From NCBI GenBank assembly GCA_020051775.1, contig JAGVQJ010000058.1, positions 1 to 32,221 of the forward strand: a stretch of 32,221 nt of DNA, given 5' to 3'. The notes beneath the pieces were generated by a model that worked only from the letters and a program-made list of their open reading frames with translations, was not told the origin of the DNA and did not search any database. This stretch comes from Calditrichota bacterium. Its GTDB lineage: Bacteria; Electryoneota; B3-LCP. Shown piece after piece: positions 1 to 6,242 of this stretch. The position numbers and the translations under genes are program-made. Each line of letters starts with the position of its first letter. Positions within the stretch are counted from its first letter, which is position 1.

Positions 1-825
1 ATGAGTCTGGTTCCCTATTACTTGCTGAACGGGCGCACAGGTTTCCGCATGGGGCACCAGCAGGTTACCGACGGGATGGTCTTCGACGGCCTGTGGGATG
101 TATACAATAACTTCCACATGGGCAGCGCCGCGGAATTGTGCGCTCGCGAATGCCAGATCAGTCGCGAAGACCAGGACAAATATGCTGGTGAATCCTATCG
201 CCGCGCTATGGCCGCGATCAAAGGCGGCAAGTTCGTCGCTGAGATTTCTCCGGTTCTGATAACCGGCAAGAAAGGCGACGTGACCACGATCTCAGAAGAT
301 GAGGAACCCGGCAAGGGCAATCCCGACAAATTCCCGAGCTTGAAGCCAGCCTTCCAGAAGGACGGCACGGTTACGGCAGCCAACGCTTCTTCTATCAACG
401 ACGGCGCCGCCGCTGTGGTGGTCATGGCCGCTGAAAAAGCAAAAGAATTAGGTCTTAAGCCTCTGGCGAAAATTGTTGCTCAGGCCACCGCCAGTAAAGA
501 CCCGGAATGGTTCACGACGGCTCCTGCCGACGCCATTCGCAAAGTGCTGGCGAAGATCAATCTAACCCCCAAAGACATTGACCTGTACGAACTCAATGAA
601 GCATTCTCGGTCGTGTCTCTAATCAACAACCGTCTCCTGGAACTGGACCCGGCCAAGGTGAACGTCAACGGCGGTGCGGTCGCCTTAGGCCACCCCATTG
701 GAGCCTCCGGCACGCGCATTCTGGTGACGTTGCTTTATGCCATGCAGGATCGCAACGCCAAGCGCGGTTTGGCGTCTCTGTGCATCGGTGGCGGTGAAGC
801 CGTGGCGTTGGTGGTGGAAAGATAA
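1..825 (+). CDS. Thiolase (acetyl-CoA C-acetyltransferase), 5'-truncated by window edge
   Basis: This is the C-terminal 274 residues of a thiolase that condenses or cleaves acetoacetyl-CoA-type substrates in the cytoplasm. The NEAF motif (ELNEAFSVVS), the catalytic His in GHPIGASG (His231 of the fragment) and the second catalytic Cys in CIGGGEA (Cys261) are all visible. Thiolases are usually about 390 residues with a nucleophilic Cys near residue 90, and that part is missing here. The ATG at base 1 looks like the internal Met of the conserved GGxENMS segment, not a real start, so the gene continues upstream of the window. It is followed by 3-hydroxybutyryl-CoA dehydrogenase and an acyl-CoA dehydrogenase, which points to butyrate or short-chain beta-oxidation chemistry. 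Family assignment is secure; substrate length is inferred. Confidence 0.93.
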   Translation: MSLVPYYLLNGRTGFRMGHQQVTDGMVFDGLWDVYNNFHMGSAAELCARECQISREDQDKYAGESYRRAMAAIKGGKFVAEISPVLITGKKGDVTTISEDEEPGKGNPDKFPSLKPAFQKDGTVTAANASSINDGAAAVVVMAAEKAKELGLKPLAKIVAQATASKDPEWFTTAPADAIRKVLAKINLTPKDIDLYELNEAFSVVSLINNRLLELDPAKVNVNGGAVALGHPIGASGTRILVTLLYAMQDRNAKRGLASLCIGGGEAVALVVER

Positions 826-838
826 TAAAGATCATACC

Positions 839-875
839 CATAGATTTCGTAGCCGGGGTCGTCCTCGACCCCAAC
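839..875. repeat. Intergenic hairpin repeat, copy 1
   Basis: A 37-nt element lies between the thiolase and the dehydrogenase and is nearly identical to one at 1794-1830. Its core GGGGTCG-TCCT-CGACCCC forms a perfect 7-bp stem with a 4-nt loop, preceded by CGTAGCC. Differences from copy 2 are limited to a few positions, including the loop. There is no T-tract, so it is not a standard terminator. It could be a mobile palindromic repeat or an mRNA-processing or stability element. Confidence 0.75.
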
Positions 876-918
876 GGTACCCAACCCAAATTGATGTAAC
901 TCCTAACTGGAGACCGCT

Positions 919-1776
919 ATGCCAGAGATTAAAAAAATAACCGTCATCGGCGCCGGTACGATGGGCAACGGGATTGCCCACGTTGCCGCGCAAGCCGGTT
1001 TCGACGTTCAGCTTGTGGACGTCAAACAGGAATACCTGGATCGCGCCAAAGGGACGATCGAGAAGAACATGACGCGGCAGGTTGAGAAACGGAACATCCC
1101 CGAATACCGCATGACCGATGCCCTAAAGCGTATCGTATATACCACAGACATGGTTAAAGCCATTTCCGAGGCCGACCTGATCGTGGAAGCCGTCAATGAA
1201 GATCCGGACCTGAAATTCAAAATCTTCAAGGAGATGGATAAAAACGCCAAGAAAGACGCCATCCTGGCCAGTAATACCTCTTCCATTTCCGTCACCAAAA
1301 TGGCCGAAGCTACCAAGCGTCCCGACAGGGTCATCGGCATGCACTTTATGAATCCTGTGCCTATGATGCAGTTGGTGGAAATCGTCACGGCCCAGCAGAC
1401 TTCGGACGAAACCTGTAAGGTGATCGAGCAACTCGCCCGCAAGATGGGCAAGACGCCGGCCATGTCCAAAGATTCTCCCGGCTTTATTTCCAACCGCATC
1501 CTCATGCCCATGATCAACGAAGCTATCTTGACTTTGAGCGAAGGGGTCGGAACAAAAGAGGCCATTGACACCGTCATGAAACTGGGAATGGGCCACCCCA
1601 TGGGTCCGTTGACTTTGGCTGATTTGATCGGTTTGGATGTCTGCTTGTCCATCATGAACGTGCTCTTTGAAGGTTTTAAAAATGAGAAGTACAAGCCGGC
1701 TCCGCTGTTGGTGCAGATGGTCAAGGAAGGCCGCTTGGGCCGCAAAAATGGCAAGGGCTTCTACGATTACAAATAA
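919..1776 (+). CDS. hbd: 3-hydroxybutyryl-CoA dehydrogenase
   Basis: An NAD(P)-dependent 3-hydroxyacyl-CoA dehydrogenase (285 aa, usual length for the stand-alone short-chain type). The N-terminal Rossmann motif GAGTMG spans residues 11-16. The catalytic His is in GMHFMNPVP (His142), followed by the conserved LVEIV Glu, and DSPGFISNR opens the C-terminal all-helical domain. The start is supported by GGAG about six bases upstream of the ATG. It interconverts acetoacetyl-CoA and 3-hydroxybutyryl-CoA (or similar) and sits between thiolase and acyl-CoA dehydrogenase, matching pathway order except that no crotonase is visible here. A long antisense ORF over this gene is a shadow. Confidence 0.95.
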   Translation: MPEIKKITVIGAGTMGNGIAHVAAQAGFDVQLVDVKQEYLDRAKGTIEKNMTRQVEKRNIPEYRMTDALKRIVYTTDMVKAISEADLIVEAVNEDPDLKFKIFKEMDKNAKKDAILASNTSSISVTKMAEATKRPDRVIGMHFMNPVPMMQLVEIVTAQQTSDETCKVIEQLARKMGKTPAMSKDSPGFISNRILMPMINEAILTLSEGVGTKEAIDTVMKLGMGHPMGPLTLADLIGLDVCLSIMNVLFEGFKNEKYKPAPLLVQMVKEGRLGRKNGKGFYDYK

Positions 1777-1793
1777 ATTTTAGATGTTACAAT

Positions 1794-1830
1794 CATAGAT
1801 ACCGTAGCCGGGGTCGCCCTCGACCCCGAC
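1794..1830. repeat. Intergenic hairpin repeat, copy 2
   Basis: Second copy of the 37-nt element at 839-875. The hairpin GGGGTCG-CCCT-CGACCCC has the same 7-bp arms, and the loop differs by one base. Both copies lie shortly after a stop codon, in the same orientation, and both are followed by CTAACTGG before the next gene, so the similarity extends loosely beyond the core. Confidence 0.75.
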
Positions 1831-1867
1831 TGGGATGAAATCTTCTAACTGGTAACTCGCAACTATC

Positions 1868-3028
1868 ATGGACCTGAAATTCACTGAAGAACACGACCTC
1901 ATCCGCAAGACGGCGCGTGACTTTGCTCGAGAAGAATTAGCGTCGGGTGCAGCGGATCGCGATAAAAATGCCGTCTACCCCATAGAATACATCAAAAAAC
2001 TCGGGGAGCTCGGCTTCTGTGGTATGTTCGTTCCGGAAAAGTATGGCGGGGCCGGGTTGGATTCCATCAGCTATTGCATTGCTCTTGAAGAGCTTTCCAA
2101 GGTGGACGCCTCGGTCGGAGTCATCATCTCGGTGACGAATTCACTGGCCGGTTATCCCATTCTTACGTTTGGCACCGAGGAACAGAAGCATAAGTACCTT
2201 AAACCGTTGGCGCAAGGCAAGACTCTGGGAGCCTTTTGTCTCACCGAACCCGGCGCCGGATCGGATGCTGCCGCTCAAACGACAACCGCCGTACGGGATG
2301 GCGATTATTACGTTGTCAACGGCGCCAAGCATTTTGTCACTTCCGGCAGTCATGCCGACACCTTTATTGTCACTGTCATGACGGATCGCAGCAAAGGCGT
2401 CAAAGGTTCTTCCTCGCTAATTATAGAGAAGGGATTCCCGGGATTGAAGGTGCAGCCGCCGGAACACAAGCTGGGCATCCGTTCAAGCGATACTCACGCC
2501 CTGGTTTTTGATGGCGTTCGTGTGCCGGTGGCTAATCGCCTGGGCAATGAAGGCGATGGGTTAAAGGTCGCGCTGTCGGCTTTGGATTCCGGTCGCATGG
2601 GCATCGCAGGGCAAGCTCTGGGGATTGCCCAAGCTGCGTTGGAAGCCTCGCTGTTGTACGCTCATCAGCGCAAGCAATTCGGCCAGTTTCTCAAGGATTT
2701 TCAGGCCACGCAATTCAAGTTTGCCGACATGGAAACCCGCATCCAAGCCGCGCGGTTATTGCTTTATCATTCGGCGCTGAAAAAAGATAGCGGCCAACGT
2801 TACACCAAGGAAGGCGCCATGGCCAAACTGTTCTGTTCCGAAACTGCCATGTGGGCCGCCAATCACGCGGTGCAGATCTATGGCGGGTACGGCTTCACCA
2901 CCGAGTATCCCGTCGAACGCTATATGCGCGACGCCAAGATCACGGAAATTTACGAAGGCACCTCCGAGATACAGCGCATTGTCATCGCTGCCAATCTACT
3001 CTCGGAATGGGCTAAAGCGCATGGGTAG
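1868..3028 (+). CDS. Short-chain acyl-CoA dehydrogenase (butyryl-CoA dehydrogenase type)
   Basis: FAD-dependent acyl-CoA dehydrogenase (386 aa, normal family length) that introduces the alpha,beta double bond and passes electrons to ETF. Visible signatures are LTEPGAGSDA (first ACAD signature), VNGAKHFVTSG, and the C-terminal IYEGTSEIQRIVIA with the catalytic base Glu363, the position typical of short/medium-chain members. No electron-transfer flavoprotein genes are in the window. The ATG start at 1868 has only a weak ribosome-binding site, but the N-terminus (DLKFTEEHDLIRKTARDFA) begins as in the family. Together with the two upstream genes it forms a short-chain acyl-CoA module; whether it runs oxidatively or reductively cannot be told from sequence. 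Confidence 0.94.
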   Translation: MDLKFTEEHDLIRKTARDFAREELASGAADRDKNAVYPIEYIKKLGELGFCGMFVPEKYGGAGLDSISYCIALEELSKVDASVGVIISVTNSLAGYPILTFGTEEQKHKYLKPLAQGKTLGAFCLTEPGAGSDAAAQTTTAVRDGDYYVVNGAKHFVTSGSHADTFIVTVMTDRSKGVKGSSSLIIEKGFPGLKVQPPEHKLGIRSSDTHALVFDGVRVPVANRLGNEGDGLKVALSALDSGRMGIAGQALGIAQAALEASLLYAHQRKQFGQFLKDFQATQFKFADMETRIQAARLLLYHSALKKDSGQRYTKEGAMAKLFCSETAMWAANHAVQIYGGYGFTTEYPVERYMRDAKITEIYEGTSEIQRIVIAANLLSEWAKAHG

Positions 3029-3130
3029 GGACAATGTCCCTCGCTACGCAGACTGCTTCGCGAGTTTGCGCGGATTTAAAGTTCTGTCAGGTCTTGCCGC
3101 AGCGGAGCTTGCTCCGGTGAGACCTGACAG
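3025..3130. repeat. Compound palindromic intergenic element
   Basis: Between the acyl-CoA dehydrogenase stop and the HepT-like gene lie two palindromes. GGGACA-A-TGTCCC is at 3028-3040. A nested structure at 3084-3130 has 11-bp perfect outer arms (CTGTCAGGTCT / AGACCTGACAG) and an inner CGGAGC-TT-GCTCCG stem. The outer structure could form a long hairpin or cruciform. No T-run follows, so it looks more like a dispersed repeat than a terminator. Confidence 0.7.
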
Positions 3131-3190
3131 GTGGTAATATATATATTTCATAATTTGAAACTTGCTCAGAACACATTTTTGTATGTTTAT

Positions 3191-3535
3191 ATGCGACTTG
3201 AGACGAATAAACATCTTTACGATATATTAGACGCCATTGATGAGATCCAGGCGTACGTGCGAGGTGAGTCGTTGATTTCTTTTCTCGCGCAGAGCATGAT
3301 TCAGTCTGCGGTGATGTTGAAATTCCTGATTGCCGGAGAAGCATTGAATCGCCTGCAAAGATCCGATACGGAGACTTTTTCGCAAATTACCGAGGCCCGG
3401 AGTATGATGGATTTCCGAAATATTATCCTTCATGACTACGATACGGTTGAACCAACAATTTTATGGGACGCTATTAATGCCCGCCTTCCCACCATGAAAA
3501 CAGAAGTCGAGAAGTTAATATCAGCTTCTCGTTAA
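3191..3535 (+). CDS. HepT-like HEPN RNase/toxin family protein, orphan
   Basis: A 114-residue HEPN-domain protein of the HepT (DUF86) type when started at ATG 3191; the ORF track start at 3131 adds a 20-residue tail not expected in the family and overlaps the palindromic element. The diagnostic Rx4HxY motif is seen as RNIILHDY (R75 and H80 from this start), as is the helical GEALNRL segment before it. HepT proteins are toxins usually partnered with the MntA nucleotidyltransferase, which AMPylates the Tyr of this motif. MntA normally lies directly upstream, but here that place is taken by a repeat and a metabolic gene. It is therefore an orphan, a relic, or regulated by a distant partner. No clear ribosome-binding site precedes the ATG. 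Confidence 0.75.
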   Translation: MRLETNKHLYDILDAIDEIQAYVRGESLISFLAQSMIQSAVMLKFLIAGEALNRLQRSDTETFSQITEARSMMDFRNIILHDYDTVEPTILWDAINARLPTMKTEVEKLISASR

Positions 3536-3543
3536 TCTATAAT
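3515..3543 (+). promoter_or_regulatory. Candidate sigma-70-type promoter for ilvE
   Basis: A perfect TATAAT at 3538-3543 has TTAATA (4 of 6 matches to TTGACA) 17 bases upstream, and would start transcription about 35 bases before ilvE. It overlaps the 3' end of the HepT-like gene, where CGAGAAG / CTTCTCG (3508-3514, 3525-3531) also form a 7-bp stem with a 10-nt loop. Prediction from sequence only. Confidence 0.45.
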
Positions 3544-3584
3544 TCCGTTGGGGTTTAGCTGAAAGCAAACACTCTGGAGGATTA

Positions 3585-4517
3585 ATGAACCCGCAAGACG
3601 AAAAAGGCAAGATCTGGTTCAGTGGCAAATTCGTGGATTGGAAGGATGCCAATATCCACGTCATGTCTCATGTCATACATTATGGTTCGGCGGTTTTTGA
3701 AGGCCTGCGCTGCTACGATACGGCCAACGGGCCGGCCACTTTCCGCCTGATGGATCACGTAAAGCGCCTGTTCGATTCCGCCAAAATCTACCGCATGCAA
3801 ATTCCCTTCTCCGAACAGGAAGTCTTCGAGGCCTGCCAGGAGACGGTACGTATAAATAACTTGAAGTCAGCCTATCTGCGACCCATCGCCTTTCGCGGCT
3901 ATAAAACCCTTGGTGTGGACCCCACGGGCATCCCCATCGAGGTGGTTGTCGGCGCATTAAGCTGGGGCAAATACCTGGGCGACGAAGCCATCAATGATGG
4001 CGTGGACGTGCGAGTGTCCTCCTGGACGCGCATTGCACCGAACACTTTTCCGGCTATGGCCAAGTGCGGCGCCAACTACATGAATTCGCAGTTGATCAAG
4101 ATGGAAGCCATGTGCGACGGTTATGTCGAGGGTATCGCCTTGGATGCCAACGGCTACGTCAGCGAGGGGTCGGGCGAAAATATCTTCATCATTTGGCGCG
4201 GTAAAATTATCACTCCGCCCTTGGGTGCTTCGGTGTTGCCCGGCATTACACGTGATTCGGTTATCCGTATTGCGCGGGATATGAAGTACGAAGTCTGCGA
4301 ACAATTAATTCCTCGGGAGTTGCTGTACATCGCAGATGAAGTGTTTTTCACCGGTTCGGCGGCGGAAGTCAGTCCCATCCGCACCATTGACCGCATCCCT
4401 GTAGGCAGCGGCACCCGCGGCCCCGTTACCGAAAAGATCCAACGCCGCTTTTTCGATATTATCGAAGGCAAAGTCAAGGATCCCTACGGATGGCTGTCTT
4501 ACGTGTATAATAAATAA
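3585..4517 (+). CDS. ilvE: Branched-chain amino acid aminotransferase
   Basis: PLP-dependent fold-type IV aminotransferase (310 aa, very close to E. coli IlvE length) that transaminates Leu, Ile and Val with 2-oxoglutarate. The PLP-binding lysine is Lys160 in AMAKCGANY. The family segments EGIALDANGYVSEGSGEN, PGITRDS, and DEVFFTGSAAEVSPIR follow in the right order. The start is strongly supported by TGGAGG ending four bases before the ATG, with a TATAAT box further upstream. It stands alone rather than in an ilv operon; a hairpin after the stop separates it from nusB. Confidence 0.95.
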   Translation: MNPQDEKGKIWFSGKFVDWKDANIHVMSHVIHYGSAVFEGLRCYDTANGPATFRLMDHVKRLFDSAKIYRMQIPFSEQEVFEACQETVRINNLKSAYLRPIAFRGYKTLGVDPTGIPIEVVVGALSWGKYLGDEAINDGVDVRVSSWTRIAPNTFPAMAKCGANYMNSQLIKMEAMCDGYVEGIALDANGYVSEGSGENIFIIWRGKIITPPLGASVLPGITRDSVIRIARDMKYEVCEQLIPRELLYIADEVFFTGSAAEVSPIRTIDRIPVGSGTRGPVTEKIQRRFFDIIEGKVKDPYGWLSYVYNK

Positions 4518-4531
4518 GAAATATCCCAGCG

Positions 4532-4559
4532 TGCCGCCGGTTCTGGATAATCGGCGGCA
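4532..4559 (+). terminator. Hairpin after ilvE, possible terminator
   Basis: TGCCGCCG (4532-4539) and CGGCGGCA (4552-4559) form a perfect 8-bp GC-rich stem with a 12-nt loop directly after the ilvE stop. It is followed by TACCCTTG rather than a T-run, so intrinsic termination would be weak. It may instead protect the 3' end. Confidence 0.5.
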
Positions 4560-4605
4560 TACCCTTGCACTGTAAGCCTTAGGATTGGATGCTGAAAGCG
4601 GTGTT

Positions 4606-5043
4606 ATGAACAATAGAAGAGAAGCCCGTGAATGGGTGCTTAAAGTTCTTTATGCCTTTGAACTTTCCGGCAATCCCTTGGACATGGTGCTAAAGCAGGT
4701 TCTGCCGGAAGATTCAGCGGGTAAATACCAACAGTTCACCGTGGAGCTATCCAAAAGCACAGTGGATCATCAAATTAAGATTGATATCTTGATACGGGAG
4801 CACGTAGAAAAATGGGAATTGGATCGCATCGCCGTACTGGATCGTTTGATTCTGCGCCAGGCTATATGTGAGATTCTGTTTTTCCCGGATATTCCTCCTA
4901 AGGTCACCATTAATGAGGCCATCGAAATCGCCAAGAAATATTCCACGGAAAAAAGCGATAAGTTCATCAATGGAGTTTTGGATGCCGTCATTCATCGCCA
5001 GGTAGTCGGAGATCACCCTATCTCAAACACCGGTAATGGATGA
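4606..5043 (+). CDS. nusB: Transcription antitermination factor NusB
   Basis: Small all-helical RNA-binding factor of the rRNA antitermination complex (with NusE/S10, NusA, NusG). With the ATG at 4606 it is 145 residues, usual for NusB. It opens with NNRREAREWVLKVLYAFE, and the C-terminal half shows the typical WELDRIAVLDRLILRQA, INEAIEIAKKYS and FINGVLDAV segments. The track start (TTG 4585) adds seven residues and is less likely; neither start has a strong ribosome-binding site. It is followed 25 bases later by a metallophosphoesterase. No ribH or rRNA genes are nearby. Confidence 0.93.
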   Translation: MNNRREAREWVLKVLYAFELSGNPLDMVLKQVLPEDSAGKYQQFTVELSKSTVDHQIKIDILIREHVEKWELDRIAVLDRLILRQAICEILFFPDIPPKVTINEAIEIAKKYSTEKSDKFINGVLDAVIHRQVVGDHPISNTGNG

Positions 5044-5068
5044 CCATGTAAATTGATGAGGTCATTCC

Positions 5069-5758
5069 TTGAAAGTAGCCATTATATCGGATATACACGG
5101 TAATTTAGAGGCGTTGAATACCGCGCTGGAGTCGTTGGGAAAGCGTGGGGCGTTGCGCATTTACTGTCTGGGGGATGTATTGGGTTACGGCGCTAATCCG
5201 CTTGAATGTCTGGAATTGGTGAAAACCCGCGCCGAGGTTACTCTGCTGGGCAACCATGATGCCGCCGTTGCAGGATTGGAGGATCTGGCCAATTTTAACG
5301 ATTTTGCTCAGGCTGCGGTGATCTGGACCCAAAATGTCCTATCTGCTTCTCACCAGGATTTCTTGGCTTCGTTGCCGATGGAATCCAAAATTAGCGAGAT
5401 CCATCTCGTGCACGCGGCCCCCAGGAATCCGAAAGATTGGACCTATATTTTTTCAGATTATGAAGCCCAGTCACAATTCACCGCCATAGAAGGGCAGATC
5501 TGTTTCGTCGGCCATTCGCACGTTCCCGGCGAATATTTCGAGCGCATCCCCGAGCGCTGTGGGAAGCGCCTGGTCAACGTAGGCAGCGTGGGCCAACCCC
5601 GAGACCGCGACCCGCGACTATGCTACGTGATATATGATACCGATTCCGGTCAGGTGCAATTCGTCCGCGAAGAATATGACATCGAAACCGCAGCCGGTAA
5701 GATCCGTCGCGCTGGTCTGCCGGAATTTCTGGCCGATCGGTTGTTTTGGGGATGGTAA
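5069..5758 (+). CDS. Calcineurin-like metallophosphoesterase family protein
   Basis: A 229-residue dinuclear-metal phosphoesterase with all standard motifs: SDIHGN (Asp8, His10), GDVLGYG (Asp36), GNHD (Asn62, His63), His115 in LVHAAP and GHSH (His149, His151). It uses a TTG start at 5069 with GAGG seven bases upstream; MKVAIISDIHGN begins exactly as this family does, so the start is convincing. The layout matches small cytosolic YfcE/diadenosine-tetraphosphatase-like proteins; the natural substrate cannot be told. It probably shares a transcript with nusB and is followed by a terminator. Confidence 0.88.
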   Translation: MKVAIISDIHGNLEALNTALESLGKRGALRIYCLGDVLGYGANPLECLELVKTRAEVTLLGNHDAAVAGLEDLANFNDFAQAAVIWTQNVLSASHQDFLASLPMESKISEIHLVHAAPRNPKDWTYIFSDYEAQSQFTAIEGQICFVGHSHVPGEYFERIPERCGKRLVNVGSVGQPRDRDPRLCYVIYDTDSGQVQFVREEYDIETAAGKIRRAGLPEFLADRLFWGW

Positions 5759-5946
5759 CCTATTCGCACGACTGTAACGAGGAAGAAATTCAGCAACTTT
5801 TAAACCCCGAGTGCGTTTAAATAGGGGAATTTCAGTGAGATTTATCCAGAACACCGGCAATGCTCTTTTCTCTGGAATATTTCGCCGTTCGGGCTGCTGA
5901 AGGCAGCCTTTTTCGCTAAAAAGAAGGCGGAAACCAGGAGTCAAAA
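5759..5946. other. Intergenic stretch before hicB remnant
   Basis: No gene is seen here. It contains the intrinsic terminator at 5891-5913 and the AGGAG ribosome-binding site (about 5936-5940) of the broken hicB. The antisense ORF of the track that crosses it has no recognisable motif and mostly shadows the metallophosphoesterase. Confidence 0.6.
5891..5913 (+). terminator. Intrinsic terminator after nusB-metallophosphoesterase
   Basis: GGCTGC-TGAAG-GCAGCC forms a perfect 6-bp stem with a 5-nt loop, followed immediately by TTTTT. This is the best Rho-independent terminator in the window. It closes the unit ending with the metallophosphoesterase and separates it from the hicBA remnant and secA. 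Confidence 0.75.
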
Positions 5947-6207
5947 ATGAATTTGAGAGTCGTCATTTAGGAATCTGAAGAAGGTGGATGCTGGGCTGAA
6001 GTTCCAGCCCTCCCTGAGTGCGCCACACAAGGTGAGTCCTTTGACGAGTTGGTAGTGAATCTCTTCGAAGCCGTTGAAGGCTGTCCCGCCATAGATTTGA
6101 AGAAGCTAAAACTTAAAAAAGAGACAGAGTACTGGAGATCGCCGTGTGAAAGCTGTATCAGGAAAAGACTTTGCTCGAATTCTGGAAAAGCATGGCTGGA
6201 AACTTAG
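5947..6207 (+). pseudogene. hicB: hicB antitoxin remnant with in-frame stop
   Basis: Reading from ATG 5947, which has AGGAG six bases upstream, gives MNLRVVI, a TAG at 5968-5970, then ESEEGGCWAEVPALPECATQ in the same frame. That is the classic N-terminal half of a HicB antitoxin (ESEEGGxWAEVPALPGC, GESFDEL, NLFEAVEG). One premature stop at codon 8 breaks it, and no in-frame start lies just after the stop. The downstream frame stays open to 6207 and overlaps hicA. HicB neutralises HicA and usually represses the operon. The rest of the domain is well preserved, so inactivation looks recent; a sequencing error at this base is the alternative. Not in the ORF track. Confidence 0.8.
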
Positions 6208-6232
6208 GCGTATCCGCAGATTTCAAAACTGA
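6146..6232 (+). pseudogene. hicA: hicA toxin remnant, truncated
   Basis: From GTG 6146 the frame reads VKAVSGKDFARILEKHGW then KLRRIRRFQN and stops at TGA 6230-6232. HicA toxins (dsRBD-like mRNA endoribonucleases, about 60-80 aa) begin this way and continue with a GSHH segment carrying the catalytic His. Here the sequence diverges just where GSHH should be, after only 28 residues, so the toxin cannot be active. The order hicB then hicA with overlap matches known pairs. The break sits ten bases before secA, suggesting a deletion that joined the remnant to the secA leader. Confidence 0.78.
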
Positions 6233-6242
6233 TAGTTAAAAC

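Noticed and set aside
1008-1754. 248-residue antisense ORF opposite hbd
   Set aside because: It lies wholly opposite a well-conserved dehydrogenase, has no recognisable motif, and is explained by codon bias of the real gene.
3131-3190. Upstream extension of the HepT-like gene given in the ORF track
   Set aside because: The added 20 residues abut the palindrome, are not family-like, and the ATG at 3191 gives the normal HepT length.
5618-5944. 108-residue antisense ORF after the metallophosphoesterase
   Set aside because: Mostly shadows the metallophosphoesterase end and crosses a clear terminator; no motif.
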